DNA of 46,020 nt from Verrucomicrobiia bacterium (lineage in GTDB: Bacteria; Omnitrophota; Omnitrophia; Omnitrophales; Aquincolibacteriaceae). Location of the stretch: NCBI GenBank assembly GCA_035495615.1, contig DATJFP010000002.1, positions 1-46,020 on the forward strand, in the 5' to 3' direction. Positions 16,519 through 25,895 of the stretch are shown here, one piece after another. Positions within the stretch are counted from its first letter, which is position 1, and each line of letters begins with the position of its first letter. Both the position numbers and the translations under genes were made by a program. Under the pieces are notes generated by a model. The model did not search any database. It was not told the origin of the DNA and worked only from the letters and a program-made list of their open reading frames with translations.

Positions 16519-18672
16519 TTATTTCTTCCGCCGGAAAACAGCCACGGAGCGGCCTCCGAGCTCGTAAGCGCCGGACGAAAAATCACCGCCGTTCCTCGCG
16601 CCGGCCGTATCGTAAAGCAAATCCCACGAAGCACCTTCCTCCTGCGGAAGGTTGACTTCCACGGGCGTATGCGCCGCGTTCATCCAGATGAGAAGCGTGT
16701 CTCCCGTGACGCGGCGGCCGCGCTCATCGAGTTCCGTGAGTGCGGTTCCTTCCAGAAGCACGCCGAGGCAATGCGCCGCAGGCGCCTGCCAGGCCTCGTC
16801 CTCCATGGGTTCGCCCGGCGGCTTCAGCCACACAATGTCTTTGACGCCCGCGCCGCGAATCTCGCGGCCGAGAAAAAACTTTTTGCGCTGCAGGACGGGC
16901 TGGCCGTTGCGGAAGGCGATCAGGCGCCGCGTGAATTCCAGAAATTCGCGTTCTTCGGGCGCAAGGTCCCACGAGACCCAGCTGATTTCGTTGTCCTGGC
17001 AGTACGCGTTGTTGTTGCCCTGCTGCGTGCGGCCCATTTCGTCGCCAGCCAGCAGCATGGGCACGCCCTGAGAAAGAAGAAGCGTGGCGATGAAGTTGCG
17101 GCGCTGCTGCGCGCGCAGTGCCGCGATGGCTTTGTCCTCGGTCGGCCCTTCCGCGCCGCAGTTCCAGCTCAGATTGTTGTTTTCGCCGTCTTTGTTGTCT
17201 TCTTTGTTGGCTTCGTTGTGCTTTCCGTCGTAGCTCACCAGGTCGCGCAGCGTGAAGCCGTCGTGGCAGGTAATGAAATTGATGCTGGCATACGGAAGCC
17301 GGCCGCCCGCCTGGTAAAGGTCGCTGCTTCCCGCAAGGCGTGTCGCAAATTCCGCGACGGTCTGCTCGTCGCCTTTCCAGAAGCGGCGCATGGCGTCGCG
17401 GTATTTGCCGTTCCACTCGGCCCAGCCCGGCGGAAAATTGCCGACCTGATAGCCGCCCTCGCCGACGTCCCACGGTTCGGCGATGAGTTTCACCTGCGAC
17501 AAAACGGGATCCTGGTGCAGGATGTCGAAGAAACCGCTCAACCTGTCGACCGCGTGCAGCTCGCGCGCGAGCGCGCTGGCCAGGTCGAAACGGAATCCAT
17601 CCACATGCATCTCGAGCACCCAGTAGCGCAAGCTGTCCATGATGAGCTGCAGCGTGCGCGGATTCTGGAGATTCAGCGTGTTGCCGCAGCCGGTGAAATC
17701 CTCGTAATAACGGCGCTCGGGCATGAGCCGGTAATACGAAGGATTGTCGATGCCGCGGAAAGAGAGCGTGGGCCCGAGGTGATTGCCTTCGGCCGTGTGG
17801 TTGTAGACAACGTCCAGAATGACTTCCATGCCAGCCGCGTGAAGCGCCTTGACCATGGCCTTGAACTCGCGCACCGTATCCTGCGGGCTTGCCGAGGCCA
17901 CGGACGAATAGCGCGCGTCCGGCGCGAAATAATTGATCGTGTTGTAGCCCCAGTAATTGTTCAGGCCCTTGTCGACGAGGAGCCGGTCGTCCAGGCGGAA
18001 ATGGACGGGCATGAGCTCGACCGCGCTCACGCCGAGCTCTTTCAAATGGCGGATCGCGGGTTCGGAAGCCAGCCCCGCGTAAGTGCCGCGCAGGTTTTCC
18101 GGAATTTCCGGATGGAGCTTGGTGAAACCTTTGACGTGCAATTCGTAAATCAGCGTCTTGTGCCAGGGAACTTTCGGGGCGCGGTCGTTTTCCCAGTCGA
18201 ACGCGTTGTCCACCACGACGCCGAGCAGCACGTAAGGTCCGCTGTCGCGCTCATCGAACGACAAGTCAGCCGCCTCGTCCCCGATTTTGTAGCCGAACAT
18301 CTCGTCTTTCCACAGCATGAACCGCGTGACCGCGCGCGCGTACGGGTCGAGCAGGACTTTGTTGGGGTTGAAGCGGAGCCCGTTTTCAGGTTCGTACGGG
18401 CCGTGCACGCGGTAGCCGTAGATCTGGCCGGGCTTCGCGCCCGGCACGTAGCCGTGCCACACGAAATTCGTCGCTTCCAGGCGGAAGCGGCGCGAAGACT
18501 GCGCGTGATGCTCGGAATCGAAAAAGCAAAGCTCCACGCCCGTGGCATGCTCGGAAAAAAGCGCGAAATTCACGCCCTGGCCGTCCCACGTGGCCCCCAG
18601 AGGATACGGCGAACCCGGCCACACTTCGGCCGCTTCCGCTCTTTTGTTTTCCTGCACGGCTGTTTCCGTCAT
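16519..18672 (-). CDS. glgX: Glycogen debranching enzyme GlgX/TreX (isoamylase type, GH13_11)
   Basis: A 717-residue enzyme that cleaves alpha-1,6 branches of glycogen. It has an N-terminal CBM48-like domain ([20 protein letters not shown]), the GH13 barrel, and a C-terminal beta domain ending [10 protein letters not shown]. Catalytic residues are visible: the nucleophile D in [11 protein letters not shown] (about 361), the acid/base E in [14 protein letters not shown] (about 398), and the stabilising D in [16 protein letters not shown] (about 471), followed by the family's Asn-rich loop. AGGAGG lies four bases before the ATG at 18672. Being directly upstream of treY (1-base gap) it plays the TreX part, feeding linear maltodextrins to trehalose synthesis. 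Confidence 0.95.
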   Translation of the reverse strand: MTETAVQENKRAEAAEVWPGSPYPLGATWDGQGVNFALFSEHATGVELCFFDSEHHAQSSRRFRLEATNFVWHGYVPGAKPGQIYGYRVHGPYEPENGLRFNPNKVLLDPYARAVTRFMLWKDEMFGYKIGDEAADLSFDERDSGPYVLLGVVVDNAFDWENDRAPKVPWHKTLIYELHVKGFTKLHPEIPENLRGTYAGLASEPAIRHLKELGVSAVELMPVHFRLDDRLLVDKGLNNYWGYNTINYFAPDARYSSVASASPQDTVREFKAMVKALHAAGMEVILDVVYNHTAEGNHLGPTLSFRGIDNPSYYRLMPERRYYEDFTGCGNTLNLQNPRTLQLIMDSLRYWVLEMHVDGFRFDLASALARELHAVDRLSGFFDILHQDPVLSQVKLIAEPWDVGEGGYQVGNFPPGWAEWNGKYRDAMRRFWKGDEQTVAEFATRLAGSSDLYQAGGRLPYASINFITCHDGFTLRDLVSYDGKHNEANKEDNKDGENNNLSWNCGAEGPTEDKAIAALRAQQRRNFIATLLLSQGVPMLLAGDEMGRTQQGNNNAYCQDNEISWVSWDLAPEEREFLEFTRRLIAFRNGQPVLQRKKFFLGREIRGAGVKDIVWLKPPGEPMEDEAWQAPAAHCLGVLLEGTALTELDERGRRVTGDTLLIWMNAAHTPVEVNLPQEEGASWDLLYDTAGARNGGDFSSGAYELGGRSVAVFRRKK

Positions 18673-18697
18673 AACGCCTCCTGTTGTCACCGCCGTC

Positions 18698-18931
18698 TTA
18701 CAAAGACTGATTCTGATCAATCTCCTTGGGAGCATGGTTTTTTTTCGACGAACCCAAAAGCAGCAGCGTCACTTTTCCCACCATCCATATCGCTGCGATC
18801 AGGATGAGAATGCCGATGATGATTCTCAAGAAAATGCCCATGACGAGCAGCACCGGCAGCAGCAAGACGCCGGCCACGCTCAAAACACCCATCATAATCA
18901 GGACCAGCAAGCCTACCCAGAATTCTCTCAT
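18698..18931 (-). CDS. Small integral membrane protein (77 aa)
   Basis: The protein is nearly all hydrophobic: [20 protein letters not shown] and [20 protein letters not shown] form two or three membrane helices up to residue 60. A short charged tail follows ([13 protein letters not shown]), probably cytoplasmic. GGAGGAGAAGTC precedes the ATG, so the start is sound. It lies 25 bases upstream of glgX and 15 bases after a small periplasmic protein gene, within the polysaccharide/trehalose operon. I do not recognise a family; function unknown. Confidence 0.72.
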   Translation of the reverse strand: MREFWVGLLVLIMMGVLSVAGVLLLPVLLVMGIFLRIIIGILILIAAIWMVGKVTLLLLGSSKKNHAPKEIDQNQSL

Positions 18932-18946
18932 GACTTCTCCTCCGGC

Positions 18947-19321
18947 CTAAGGGGCCGATGCAAATTTTTCCAGGGCCGCGTCGCGGCGCGCTTTCGAGAG
19001 CGCGCCTTCCAGCTCGGTCAGCGAACGCAGCGCGGCTTCACGCGCCGCGTCCTCTGCCTCGGGCGCCGCGGTTTTCAGCTGATCTACGGCAGCCTTGGCC
19101 GCAATCTGATGTCCCGACAGCTCCGCCGTCACCATGTCGTATTTTTCCTGCAGCATGCCCGCGGCTTTGGCTTCCTGCCGGAACCGGCCAAGATCCGATT
19201 CCAGTTCTTCCTCGCGCACTTCCAGCGCCATCATTTCCCGTTCCGGCACGGCCGCGCGCGCCGCGGCTTGGAACGCGGCCGCCGTCAAAAAAACTCCCAT
19301 CCAGAATCGCGCGTATCTCAT
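18947..19321 (-). CDS. Small secreted coiled-coil protein (124 aa)
   Basis: An N-terminal signal peptide (MRYARFWMGVFLTAAAFQAA, cleavage likely after ARA near residue 23) leads into a charged, almost fully helical mature protein of about 100 residues. Heptad-like stretches occur at EREMMALEVREEELESDLG and LRSLTELEGALSKARRD, so a periplasmic coiled coil is expected. The ribosome site AGGAGGGCTT before the ATG is strong. It starts 8 bases after the FAD oxidoreductase stop and is followed by the small membrane protein gene; the two may act together at the envelope. No family recognised. Confidence 0.7.
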   Translation of the reverse strand: MRYARFWMGVFLTAAAFQAAARAAVPEREMMALEVREEELESDLGRFRQEAKAAGMLQEKYDMVTAELSGHQIAAKAAVDQLKTAAPEAEDAAREAALRSLTELEGALSKARRDAALEKFASAP

Positions 19322-19329
19322 AAGCCCTC

Positions 19330-20769
19330 CTACGATGCCTTTTGCATGGCGGCAGGCCGGCCCAGGTCCGCGCCCTGACGCAGCAGTTCAATCTGCACGT
19401 CTGTCGCCGGGATGTCGCGCGGCACTTTGCCGCGTTCGGCCGCAAGCGCCGCGCAAACGCCGGCGGCCTGGCCCGTCGCCATGGAAACCGGCATCACGCG
19501 GTACGAAGAATGCGCCTCGTGCGTTCCTGAGATACAGCGCCCCGCCACGATGAGCCCTTCCACATTCTGCGGCAAAAGGCAGCGCAGCGGGATGTCGTAG
19601 GCTTCCCCCGGCGGCAGATGCTTGAGCAGCGTGCCTGTCCCCTCGGGATTGTGAATGTCCAGCGGGTACGCGCTGCGGGCGATCACGTCCGTAAACTTTT
19701 TCGCGCTCAGGACGTCGTCGGCATTCAGCTGGTAATCGCCCACGATCCGGCGCGTCTCACGCACGCCTACATTAACGCCGCTTTGCGCCGCGTACGCCTT
19801 CTCGAAACCCGGCACGTACTTCTGCAGGAAAGCCGCGATCTGCCGCATCTGCCGCCGGCTCTGCCATTCCGCGTACGAAAGGTCCCACACATCCGTTCCG
19901 AGGACCCGCGTCACCCGCGTACTGTTCACGCTGAGCTCGCGCTCGTGCGGCGTGCCGAAAAAAAGAATGTCCTCGCGCGGCAGCTCCAGCTCGCCGGCCG
20001 CCGCGGCCTTGCGCACGAGATCCCACAGGCCGTGCACGCCGCGCCACTGGTCCGGATGCTGTTTGACGTAAGCATCGAAGGCGCTGTGCTCGAATTCCAC
20101 CATGCGGAACATGAGCGTCATCGGCTGCACGAGCCGGTCTTCCTGGCGCCCGATCTCGAAAGGCGCGCCGCACCTTGCCGCGATGTCCGCGTCGCCCGTG
20201 CAATCCACGACCACACGCGCCCGCACGACAACAGGGCCGGATTTCGTCTCGAACACGGCGCCGCGCACCTTGCGGCCTTCCATGACCGCGTCGCTCGCAA
20301 AGGCATGGAAAAGAAAATGAACGCCCGCTTCGTCCAGCATGTCGAGCGCGGCCAGCTTGAAAACCTCCGGATCGAACGGCACGGTATAGCCGGTTTTCAG
20401 CGACGGCGGGATCGCGCCTCCGGATTTGACGAGCCGCTCGAGCAGCGCCTTCACCACGCCCGCGATCACGGCCTCGCCGCGCCCGTGGTCGGTCGGAAGC
20501 AGCGTGAGCGCGCCCTCTTTTTCCTTGCGCGGGTGCTGCGTGTGGAACGACATGAGCGGCATGACAAGCGCCGCCGTGGCGTTGCCGCCCAGAAATCCGT
20601 AGCGCTCGACCAGCACGACGTCCGCTCCCGCGGCCGCGGCGCCCACCGCCGCGCCGAGCCCGGCCGGGCCTCCGCCCACGACGAGGACATCCGTTTCCGC
20701 CGTCACTTCCGCTTTTCTCGGGGGAAGTTCCATCACCTGGGGCTGAGGCGGACGTCGCAGCACGGGCAT
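19330..20769 (-). CDS. FAD-dependent oxidoreductase (FAD_oxidored family)
   Basis: 479 residues. The N-terminal dinucleotide fold is clear: TDVLVVGGGPAGLGAAVGAA (about 26-45), then VVLVERYGFLGGNATAAL, the second motif usual in the FAD_oxidored family. VVDCTGDADIAARCGAPFE in the middle marks the end of the FAD domain's second strand, and LIVAGRCISGTHEAHSSYRVMP followed by ATGQAAGVCAALA is the C-terminal FAD contact region. Family members are poorly characterised flavoproteins. The gene overlaps its operon surroundings closely: the GAGGT ribosome site lies inside the end of the pyruvyl transferase gene, 6 bases separate the two, and a secreted coiled-coil protein follows. The substrate is unknown; a role in envelope sugar or isoprenoid metabolism would be a guess. 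Confidence 0.88.
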   Translation of the reverse strand: MPVLRRPPQPQVMELPPRKAEVTAETDVLVVGGGPAGLGAAVGAAAAGADVVLVERYGFLGGNATAALVMPLMSFHTQHPRKEKEGALTLLPTDHGRGEAVIAGVVKALLERLVKSGGAIPPSLKTGYTVPFDPEVFKLAALDMLDEAGVHFLFHAFASDAVMEGRKVRGAVFETKSGPVVVRARVVVDCTGDADIAARCGAPFEIGRQEDRLVQPMTLMFRMVEFEHSAFDAYVKQHPDQWRGVHGLWDLVRKAAAAGELELPREDILFFGTPHERELSVNSTRVTRVLGTDVWDLSYAEWQSRRQMRQIAAFLQKYVPGFEKAYAAQSGVNVGVRETRRIVGDYQLNADDVLSAKKFTDVIARSAYPLDIHNPEGTGTLLKHLPPGEAYDIPLRCLLPQNVEGLIVAGRCISGTHEAHSSYRVMPVSMATGQAAGVCAALAAERGKVPRDIPATDVQIELLRQGADLGRPAAMQKAS

Positions 20770-20775
20770 GTTGTC

Positions 20776-21897
20776 TTACCTCGCCTTGAGAGCCAGGCCG
20801 TTCACGAAATCGCAGAGGATCTGGTTTGTTTTTTTCGCCTTTTCCTGGAGCGGCGGCAATTTTTCCTTCAGCTTTTCGACTGTTTCTTTCCGGTAATCCC
20901 AGGACCTGTCCAGATAGGCGCACAATTTTCCGGTATTCATCTGCGAAAGAGCGGGCATGGTCATGTCGAGATCCGCGAGCAGTCCCTTGACTTTGGAGGC
21001 GTACGGCAGCGGCACGAAGGGCACGTGCTGGATCGCGGAAAAAATCAACAGATGGAGCCTCATGCCCACGACAAAGGACATGCGGCTGACAAGGCCCAGG
21101 ACCTGCGCGGACTTGTACTCGCCTTTCAGCACCATCGCGCGCTGCGCGTTCGCCATTTTCGCGATCACCGCGTGCGAATGCTGGGGGTCGCGGTTGACGC
21201 CCGCTTCCATGGGCACGAAGAGGATCTGCGCGTCGAAGCGCTCAACCATGAAATCCGCGGCATTGGCCAAGATGGTGTGGTAATGGTCAATGTCCAGATC
21301 CGGCGCCGCGGGACCGGGCTCCCTCACCGAAAAGCCGACGAGCGGCAGGTCCGGGTTGATCCCTTCTTTTTGCAGCATTTCCGGCGTAAAAGGCTGCGGC
21401 TTCAAAAGCAGCGCGGGGTCCGCGGTCACTTCGATCACGTGGTTGACGCCGAGATCATGAAGCTGCTTTTTCGCCTCGCTCTCGCGGACCGTGATGACGT
21501 CCACGTTGTCGAGCGTCTGCAAGACCAGCTGTTTGGTCTCCGCGCTTTTCAGCGGCCCCACGCTCACCGCGTAGATCATGACGGGCACTCCCAGCTCTTT
21601 GGCCCAGTTCACGTCGCGCAGGATGCGTTCGGCCATGGTATCGAACAGGATACCGCCGCCGCCCACGATGAAAAGGTCAAGCTTCGAGAGTTCTTTCAGC
21701 ACTTCGTCCTTGTGCATGTCGCGGATCGGCACGGCCCGCACGTTGTGCCGCCGCTCCGTGTCCTCGACGCTGCGGGAAAAGACCACGGCCTCGACGTCGA
21801 GGCTCGCGCGCAGCTGCATCAAAATCGATTCCAGGATCGCTTCGTCGCCCAGATTCATGCCGCCGTACGAACCCGAAATGCCCACCCTGTACTTCAT
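20776..21897 (-). CDS. Polysaccharide pyruvyl transferase family protein (CsaB-like)
   Basis: 373 residues of the polysaccharide pyruvyl transferase family. The N-terminus has the typical RVGISGSYGGMNLGDEAILES, in which a Gly-rich loop precedes N-L-G-D-E. Further family features are LFIVGGGGILFDT, MIYAVSVGPL, VITVRESEAKKQL and, in the C-terminal half, VVGMRLHLLIFSAIQHVPFVPL with the conserved R-x-H. CsaB proteins put ketal pyruvate on cell-wall polysaccharide so that SLH-domain surface proteins can attach; whether this protein does so is inference. GGGGTAAAAC lies before the ATG. It is the first gene of the minus-strand operon leading to glgX and treY. Confidence 0.88.
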   Translation of the reverse strand: MKYRVGISGSYGGMNLGDEAILESILMQLRASLDVEAVVFSRSVEDTERRHNVRAVPIRDMHKDEVLKELSKLDLFIVGGGGILFDTMAERILRDVNWAKELGVPVMIYAVSVGPLKSAETKQLVLQTLDNVDVITVRESEAKKQLHDLGVNHVIEVTADPALLLKPQPFTPEMLQKEGINPDLPLVGFSVREPGPAAPDLDIDHYHTILANAADFMVERFDAQILFVPMEAGVNRDPQHSHAVIAKMANAQRAMVLKGEYKSAQVLGLVSRMSFVVGMRLHLLIFSAIQHVPFVPLPYASKVKGLLADLDMTMPALSQMNTGKLCAYLDRSWDYRKETVEKLKEKLPPLQEKAKKTNQILCDFVNGLALKAR

Positions 21898-22144
21898 GTT
21901 TTACCCCGCTTTTTTATTTTTATCTACGGTAAGCCCGAACCTCGGCGGCGTCAAGCGCCCCAGCCCGAGGCGCGCGAATTTGAGGAAATCCCCGACGGCC
22001 TTTGAAAATTTTCCGGAAGAAAACCGCCTTTGGCCGCTCTCCTCATCCCTCTGCCGAACCGCTTTTCAGGGAGAGCCCGATGCTTTTTTCTTCCGGCAGG
22101 CCGATAATCTGGCGGGATACTCGATTTACCCGGAGGAGGAAAAA

Positions 22145-22846
22145 ATGCAGGCGCTCGCGGAACGTCATCGGGTTCCGGAAATCATGGACGATCTTTATCT
22201 CGACAGGCCCGTGCACACGCAGGCGCTCGTGGGGCTGGCGGCGCTCAACCGCACGAGCTTCGCGGACCTCCTTTTCTGGGAGCCGCTGCGGAAGCACTTC
22301 CGCGGCCCGCACACCGCGCGTATCCTGGACATGGCCTGCGGCGCCGGGGACAACGCGCTGAGCCTGGCCCGCCGCGCCCGTAAAGAAGGCCTGCCTTACG
22401 ATTTCGAAGGATGCGATTTCAATCCGCAGGCCGTGATTTTCGCGCGTCAGCGCGCCTGCCGCGAAGGCGTGGACGCGCGGTACTTCGTGATGGATGTCTT
22501 GAAGGAACCTGTGCCCGGCGGCTACGACGCGCTGCTCAACAGTCTTTTCCTGCACCACCTCGACGAGGAACAGCTGGCCGCTTTTCTCAAAAAACTGCTC
22601 GCCTCTTCCGCGAAGCTGATCGTGCTCACCGACCTGAAGCGTTCCTGGGCCGGGCTGGCCCTGGCCTACGTCGCGACGAGGCTGCTCACGCGCTCCCCGG
22701 TCGTGCATGCGGACGGCCCGCAGTCGGTGCGCGCCGCGCTCACGCCGCCGGAAATCATGAACGTCATCAGAAAAGCCGGACTTCCCCTGCCGCAGCTCGA
22801 GCACGTGTGGCCGGAGCGTTACCGGCTCGTGTGGTGGCGGCCATGA
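22145..22846 (+). CDS. SAM-dependent methyltransferase (class I)
   Basis: 233 residues with a class I methyltransferase fold. Motif I reads RILDMACGAGDNALSLA (about 60-76), motif II is FEGCDFNPQAVIFARQRA, and post-motif SLFLHHLDEEQ resembles UbiE/Methyltransf_11 proteins. The start at 22145 is fixed by GGAGGAGG immediately upstream; the frame is open earlier but without similarity. The stop overlaps the start of the next gene as ATGA. A methyltransferase translationally coupled to a geranylgeranyl-reductase-like flavoprotein is a known pairing in bacterial type III polyketide loci, but no chalcone-synthase-like gene is seen in this window. Confidence 0.88.
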   Translation: MQALAERHRVPEIMDDLYLDRPVHTQALVGLAALNRTSFADLLFWEPLRKHFRGPHTARILDMACGAGDNALSLARRARKEGLPYDFEGCDFNPQAVIFARQRACREGVDARYFVMDVLKEPVPGGYDALLNSLFLHHLDEEQLAAFLKKLLASSAKLIVLTDLKRSWAGLALAYVATRLLTRSPVVHADGPQSVRAALTPPEIMNVIRKAGLPLPQLEHVWPERYRLVWWRP

Positions 22847-24075
22847 AACCTTTCGGACTCGCCTCAGGACTCGTGCAGGGCCGGACGGAAACAAGCCCCG
22901 AAGCGCGGCTCTGGGATTTCCTCGTGATCGGCGCGGGACCCGCGGGCTCGCTCGCGGCGCATGAACTTGCCAAGTACGGCGCGGCCGTGCTTCTCGTGGA
23001 CAAAGCGGCTTTTCCCCGCCACAAACCCTGCGGCGGCTGTTTGAGCTGGCGCGCGCTGCGGGAGCTGGAACTCTCGGGGCTCGGCCATCTGGCGCGTGAG
23101 CTCGGGGCCAAACGCCTGGGCACGCTTTACCTCGGCGCCGAAGGAAGGCGCGCGCGCATCCGCATTCCCGAAAGCGCGGGCCTGTCGCGCGAATCTCTCG
23201 ATGCCGCGCTCATCCACGAAGCCTGCGCGCAGGGCGTGACTTTCCTGCCGGAAACCAAAGGCGTTTTCGAAAAAGCGGAGGACAATGCCGCGGTCGTGCG
23301 CCTGGCCTCCGAAGGCCGCGAATTCACGGCGCGGGCGCGCATGGTGCTGGCGACCGACGGGCTGCTGGGAACCGCGCTGTCCGAATCCGAAAGCTATCCG
23401 AGCAGCGTGGCGCCGGATTCCATGGTGGGCGTTTCCACGGTGCTGGAAGCGGGCGCATCCCCCGCGGAAGAAGGAACGATCTACATGGCCTGCGGCAAGG
23501 AAGGTTATGTGGGTCTGGTGCGGCGGGAAGACGACAAGCTGGAAATCGCGGCGGCCCTGCGCCCGCAGTTTTTACGCGCGGCCGGAACGCCCGGCGCGTG
23601 CGCGGCGCTTTTCGACCAGGCAGGCTTCGACATTCCCGCAGGCCTCAAGAACGCGGACTGGAAAGGCACGGCGCCTCTCACGCGGGAACGCCAAATCCTG
23701 GCCGGACGCCGGCTTTTCATCCTGGGAGATGCGGCGGGCTACGTGGAACCTTTTACGGGCGAAGGCATTTACTGGGCTTTTCTTCAGGCGCGCGCGCTGA
23801 CTTCGCTCCTCCACTCACTGCGCTTCGAATGGTATGACGCGCTGGAAGAGGAATGGCCGCGGCTTTACGCCAAGCTCATGGACAAACGACGGCGCGCCTG
23901 CCGCGCCATGACGCGCCTGCTGCGCTTCGCGGCGTTCCGGCGCGCGGTGCTGCGCGGGCTCGGACTCATGCCATGGCTTGCAGGTCCTGTGGTGAAATCC
24001 ATTCATGGAAGCGGCCCGGAAAAAGAAACTAGCCGGCCTTACGCTGGTAGAGGACTTTCAAAAGCAGCGGCTTGA
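22843..24075 (+). CDS. FAD-dependent oxidoreductase, geranylgeranyl reductase-like
   Basis: 410 residues. FAD-binding motif: DFLVIGAGPAGSLAAHELA (about 25-43), followed by LVDKAAFPRHKPCGGCLSW, the Pro-Cys-Gly-Gly region shared with geranylgeranyl reductases and halogenase-like monooxygenases. The second FAD motif is LFILGDAAGYVEPFTGEGI (about 298-316). It starts at ATG 22843, overlapping the methyltransferase stop. The last 16 residues (about SGPEKETSRPYAGRG and the Ala tail) are encoded opposite the end of the chloride channel gene (24029-24075), so the two genes overlap by 47 bases at their 3' ends. The likely role is saturation or oxidation of an isoprenoid or polyketide chain; the substrate is unknown. 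Confidence 0.87.
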   Translation: MKPFGLASGLVQGRTETSPEARLWDFLVIGAGPAGSLAAHELAKYGAAVLLVDKAAFPRHKPCGGCLSWRALRELELSGLGHLARELGAKRLGTLYLGAEGRRARIRIPESAGLSRESLDAALIHEACAQGVTFLPETKGVFEKAEDNAAVVRLASEGREFTARARMVLATDGLLGTALSESESYPSSVAPDSMVGVSTVLEAGASPAEEGTIYMACGKEGYVGLVRREDDKLEIAAALRPQFLRAAGTPGACAALFDQAGFDIPAGLKNADWKGTAPLTRERQILAGRRLFILGDAAGYVEPFTGEGIYWAFLQARALTSLLHSLRFEWYDALEEEWPRLYAKLMDKRRRACRAMTRLLRFAAFRRAVLRGLGLMPWLAGPVVKSIHGSGPEKETSRPYAGRGLSKAAA

Positions 24076-25804
24076 CGGAGTAGATGGTCTTGCGGCGGCC
24101 GGTTTCTTCCAGCCGGCGGCGCCCCACGGAAAGGACGTCGCTGCGCGTGAGCATCGCGAGGATTTTGCGCGGATCTTTGCGGGAGACAACGGGCAGGCGC
24201 CCGATCTGTTCCTGAGCCATGATGTCCACGGCTTCCCGCACGGAACTATCGTCGTAAATCACAAGAGGCGTCCGCTTCACCAATTCGCGCACCGTCGTCT
24301 GCGGCGGCAATTGCCCCGGCATCAAATCTTTCAGCGTGATCACGCCGATCAAGCTTCCGTCTTTTTCCAGCACCGGAAAGCCCTGGTGCGTGGACCCGCT
24401 GATGCCCGAAACCACCCACTCGCGCGCCTTTTGCGCGGAATCATCGGCCTGCAGCGCGACCAGATGCCGCGAGCAGATTTCCTTCACCGGCACATGGCTC
24501 AGATAATCCGGGACATATTCGTTCGGGACCTTCCGGCCGCGCCGGTAAATTTTTTCGGTCATGATGGTGGTCTTCATGCAGATCGAGGAGATGAGATACG
24601 CCGCGGAGCAGCAGCCCAGAAGCGGCAAAAGCCCGAGGGGCTGGCGCGAGATTTCAAAGGCGAAGACGACGGACGCGAGAAACGCGTGCGAGGCCCCGGT
24701 AAAAACGGCCGCCATGCCGATCAGGGCCGCGAGGCGCGGATCAATGCCGGCCTGAGGCCACAGGTGCGCCGCCACGCCCCCAAGCGCGCCGCCCAGCGCG
24801 CCGCCGATCGTGAAAAGAGGCGCGAGTGTTCCGCCGGATGTGCCGCTGCCGATGGAAACTTCCCAGGAAATCAGTTTCAGGACGCCGAGAGTCAAGAGCG
24901 CATAGAGCCCGAAGTCGCCGTTCACGATGTGATTGATGTTTTCGTAGCCGATGCCGAGCGTGCGCGGGTCGAAGAACCCCACAATCCCGACTCCCAGGCC
25001 GCCGATCATCGGCCACCACATCCAGTGAAGGTGAATTTTTTCAAAGCCGTCTTCGATGAGATAAAGCAGCCGCACGAGGAGAACGGAAATGATCCCGAAG
25101 ATCACGCCCATGCCGACGTAAAGGGCCAGCGCGGCTTCGGTGGGCTGCGTCATCGGGACCACGATGGTCGTAAAGGCCGCGGTTCCTCCGAAAAAGATGC
25201 GCACGGCCATGGCCGCGACGGTCGCCAGCGACACCGGAATGATGGAACTTGCGCGGTACTCGAAAAGAAGAAGCTCGATGGCGAGAAGCACGGCGGCTAC
25301 CGGAGTTCCGAAAACCGCGGTCATGCCCGCGGCCGCTCCGGCTGCCAGCAGGGTCTTGCGTTCGGCCGCCGTAATCTTCATGAACTGCCCGACGATCGAA
25401 CCGAGCGCTCCGCCGGTGGCGATGATCGGGCCTTCAGCGCCGAAAGGGCCGCCCGTGCCGATGGAAACCGCGGCGGACAAAGGCTTGAAGATCGCGACGC
25501 GCGGGGAAATCCGGCTCTCGTTGAAGAGCACCTGTTCCATGGCTTCGGGAATGCCGTGGCCGCGGATCGCGCTGGAACCGTATCGCGCCATGAGGCCCAC
25601 GATGAAACCGCCGATCACGGGAACAATAATGACGAGAAGCCCGAGATGATGATCCGCGGGCGACGCGGGATGAAATGAGGCTCTTCCAAAAAAGGAGAGA
25701 TTCGTCACAAAGTCGATCAGCATGACGAATCCGCGGGCAACAATCCCTACTAGAAAAGCAACAAGGATGGAGCAGAAGGAAATTTTGAGAGTACGAAGGT
25801 TCAC
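24029..25804 (-). CDS. CLC-family chloride channel/transporter with C-terminal CBS pair
   Basis: 591 residues. The CLC membrane domain (about 10-420) shows the anion-selectivity motifs: GHGIPE (82-87), GTGGPFGAEGP (116-126) with the gating glutamate E124, and GSGTSGGTLAPLFTIG further on (a GSGxSGG type). Two CBS domains follow at about 450-575 (VPVKEICSRHLVALQADDSA and QTTVRELVKRTPLVIYDDSS), which in CLC proteins often bind adenine nucleotides. The start codon is GTG at 25804 with no clear ribosome site. A three-codon frame ATGAAAAAGTGA ends across it (GTGA), so re-initiation is possible. It lies 91 bases after the GH133 gene and likely moves Cl- in the inner membrane. Confidence 0.9.
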   Translation of the reverse strand: MNLRTLKISFCSILVAFLVGIVARGFVMLIDFVTNLSFFGRASFHPASPADHHLGLLVIIVPVIGGFIVGLMARYGSSAIRGHGIPEAMEQVLFNESRISPRVAIFKPLSAAVSIGTGGPFGAEGPIIATGGALGSIVGQFMKITAAERKTLLAAGAAAGMTAVFGTPVAAVLLAIELLLFEYRASSIIPVSLATVAAMAVRIFFGGTAAFTTIVVPMTQPTEAALALYVGMGVIFGIISVLLVRLLYLIEDGFEKIHLHWMWWPMIGGLGVGIVGFFDPRTLGIGYENINHIVNGDFGLYALLTLGVLKLISWEVSIGSGTSGGTLAPLFTIGGALGGALGGVAAHLWPQAGIDPRLAALIGMAAVFTGASHAFLASVVFAFEISRQPLGLLPLLGCCSAAYLISSICMKTTIMTEKIYRRGRKVPNEYVPDYLSHVPVKEICSRHLVALQADDSAQKAREWVVSGISGSTHQGFPVLEKDGSLIGVITLKDLMPGQLPPQTTVRELVKRTPLVIYDDSSVREAVDIMAQEQIGRLPVVSRKDPRKILAMLTRSDVLSVGRRRLEETGRRKTIYSVKPLLLKVLYQRKAG

Positions 25805-25895
25805 TTTTTCATGGTAATACCGGCCTGCGGTTTAAACAAGGAAAAAATTCGGCTCACGGCCCTGCCCTAGAGATTCCTCCCGAGAAAAAGCCATG

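Noticed and set aside
16504-18807. A 767-codon open frame on the plus strand
   Set aside because: Antisense to glgX, whose catalytic residues and ribosome site are certain.
19618-22005. A 795-codon open frame on the plus strand
   Set aside because: It covers the FAD oxidoreductase and pyruvyl transferase genes antisense; both of those have clear family motifs, while the opposite frame is low-complexity Arg/His-rich sequence.
22004-22013. GAAAATTTTC palindrome upstream of the methyltransferase
   Set aside because: Ten bases of A/T-rich symmetry are expected by chance, and the position matches no promoter element. Otherwise the 247-base divergent gap 21898-22144 shows nothing I can support beyond the two ribosome sites.
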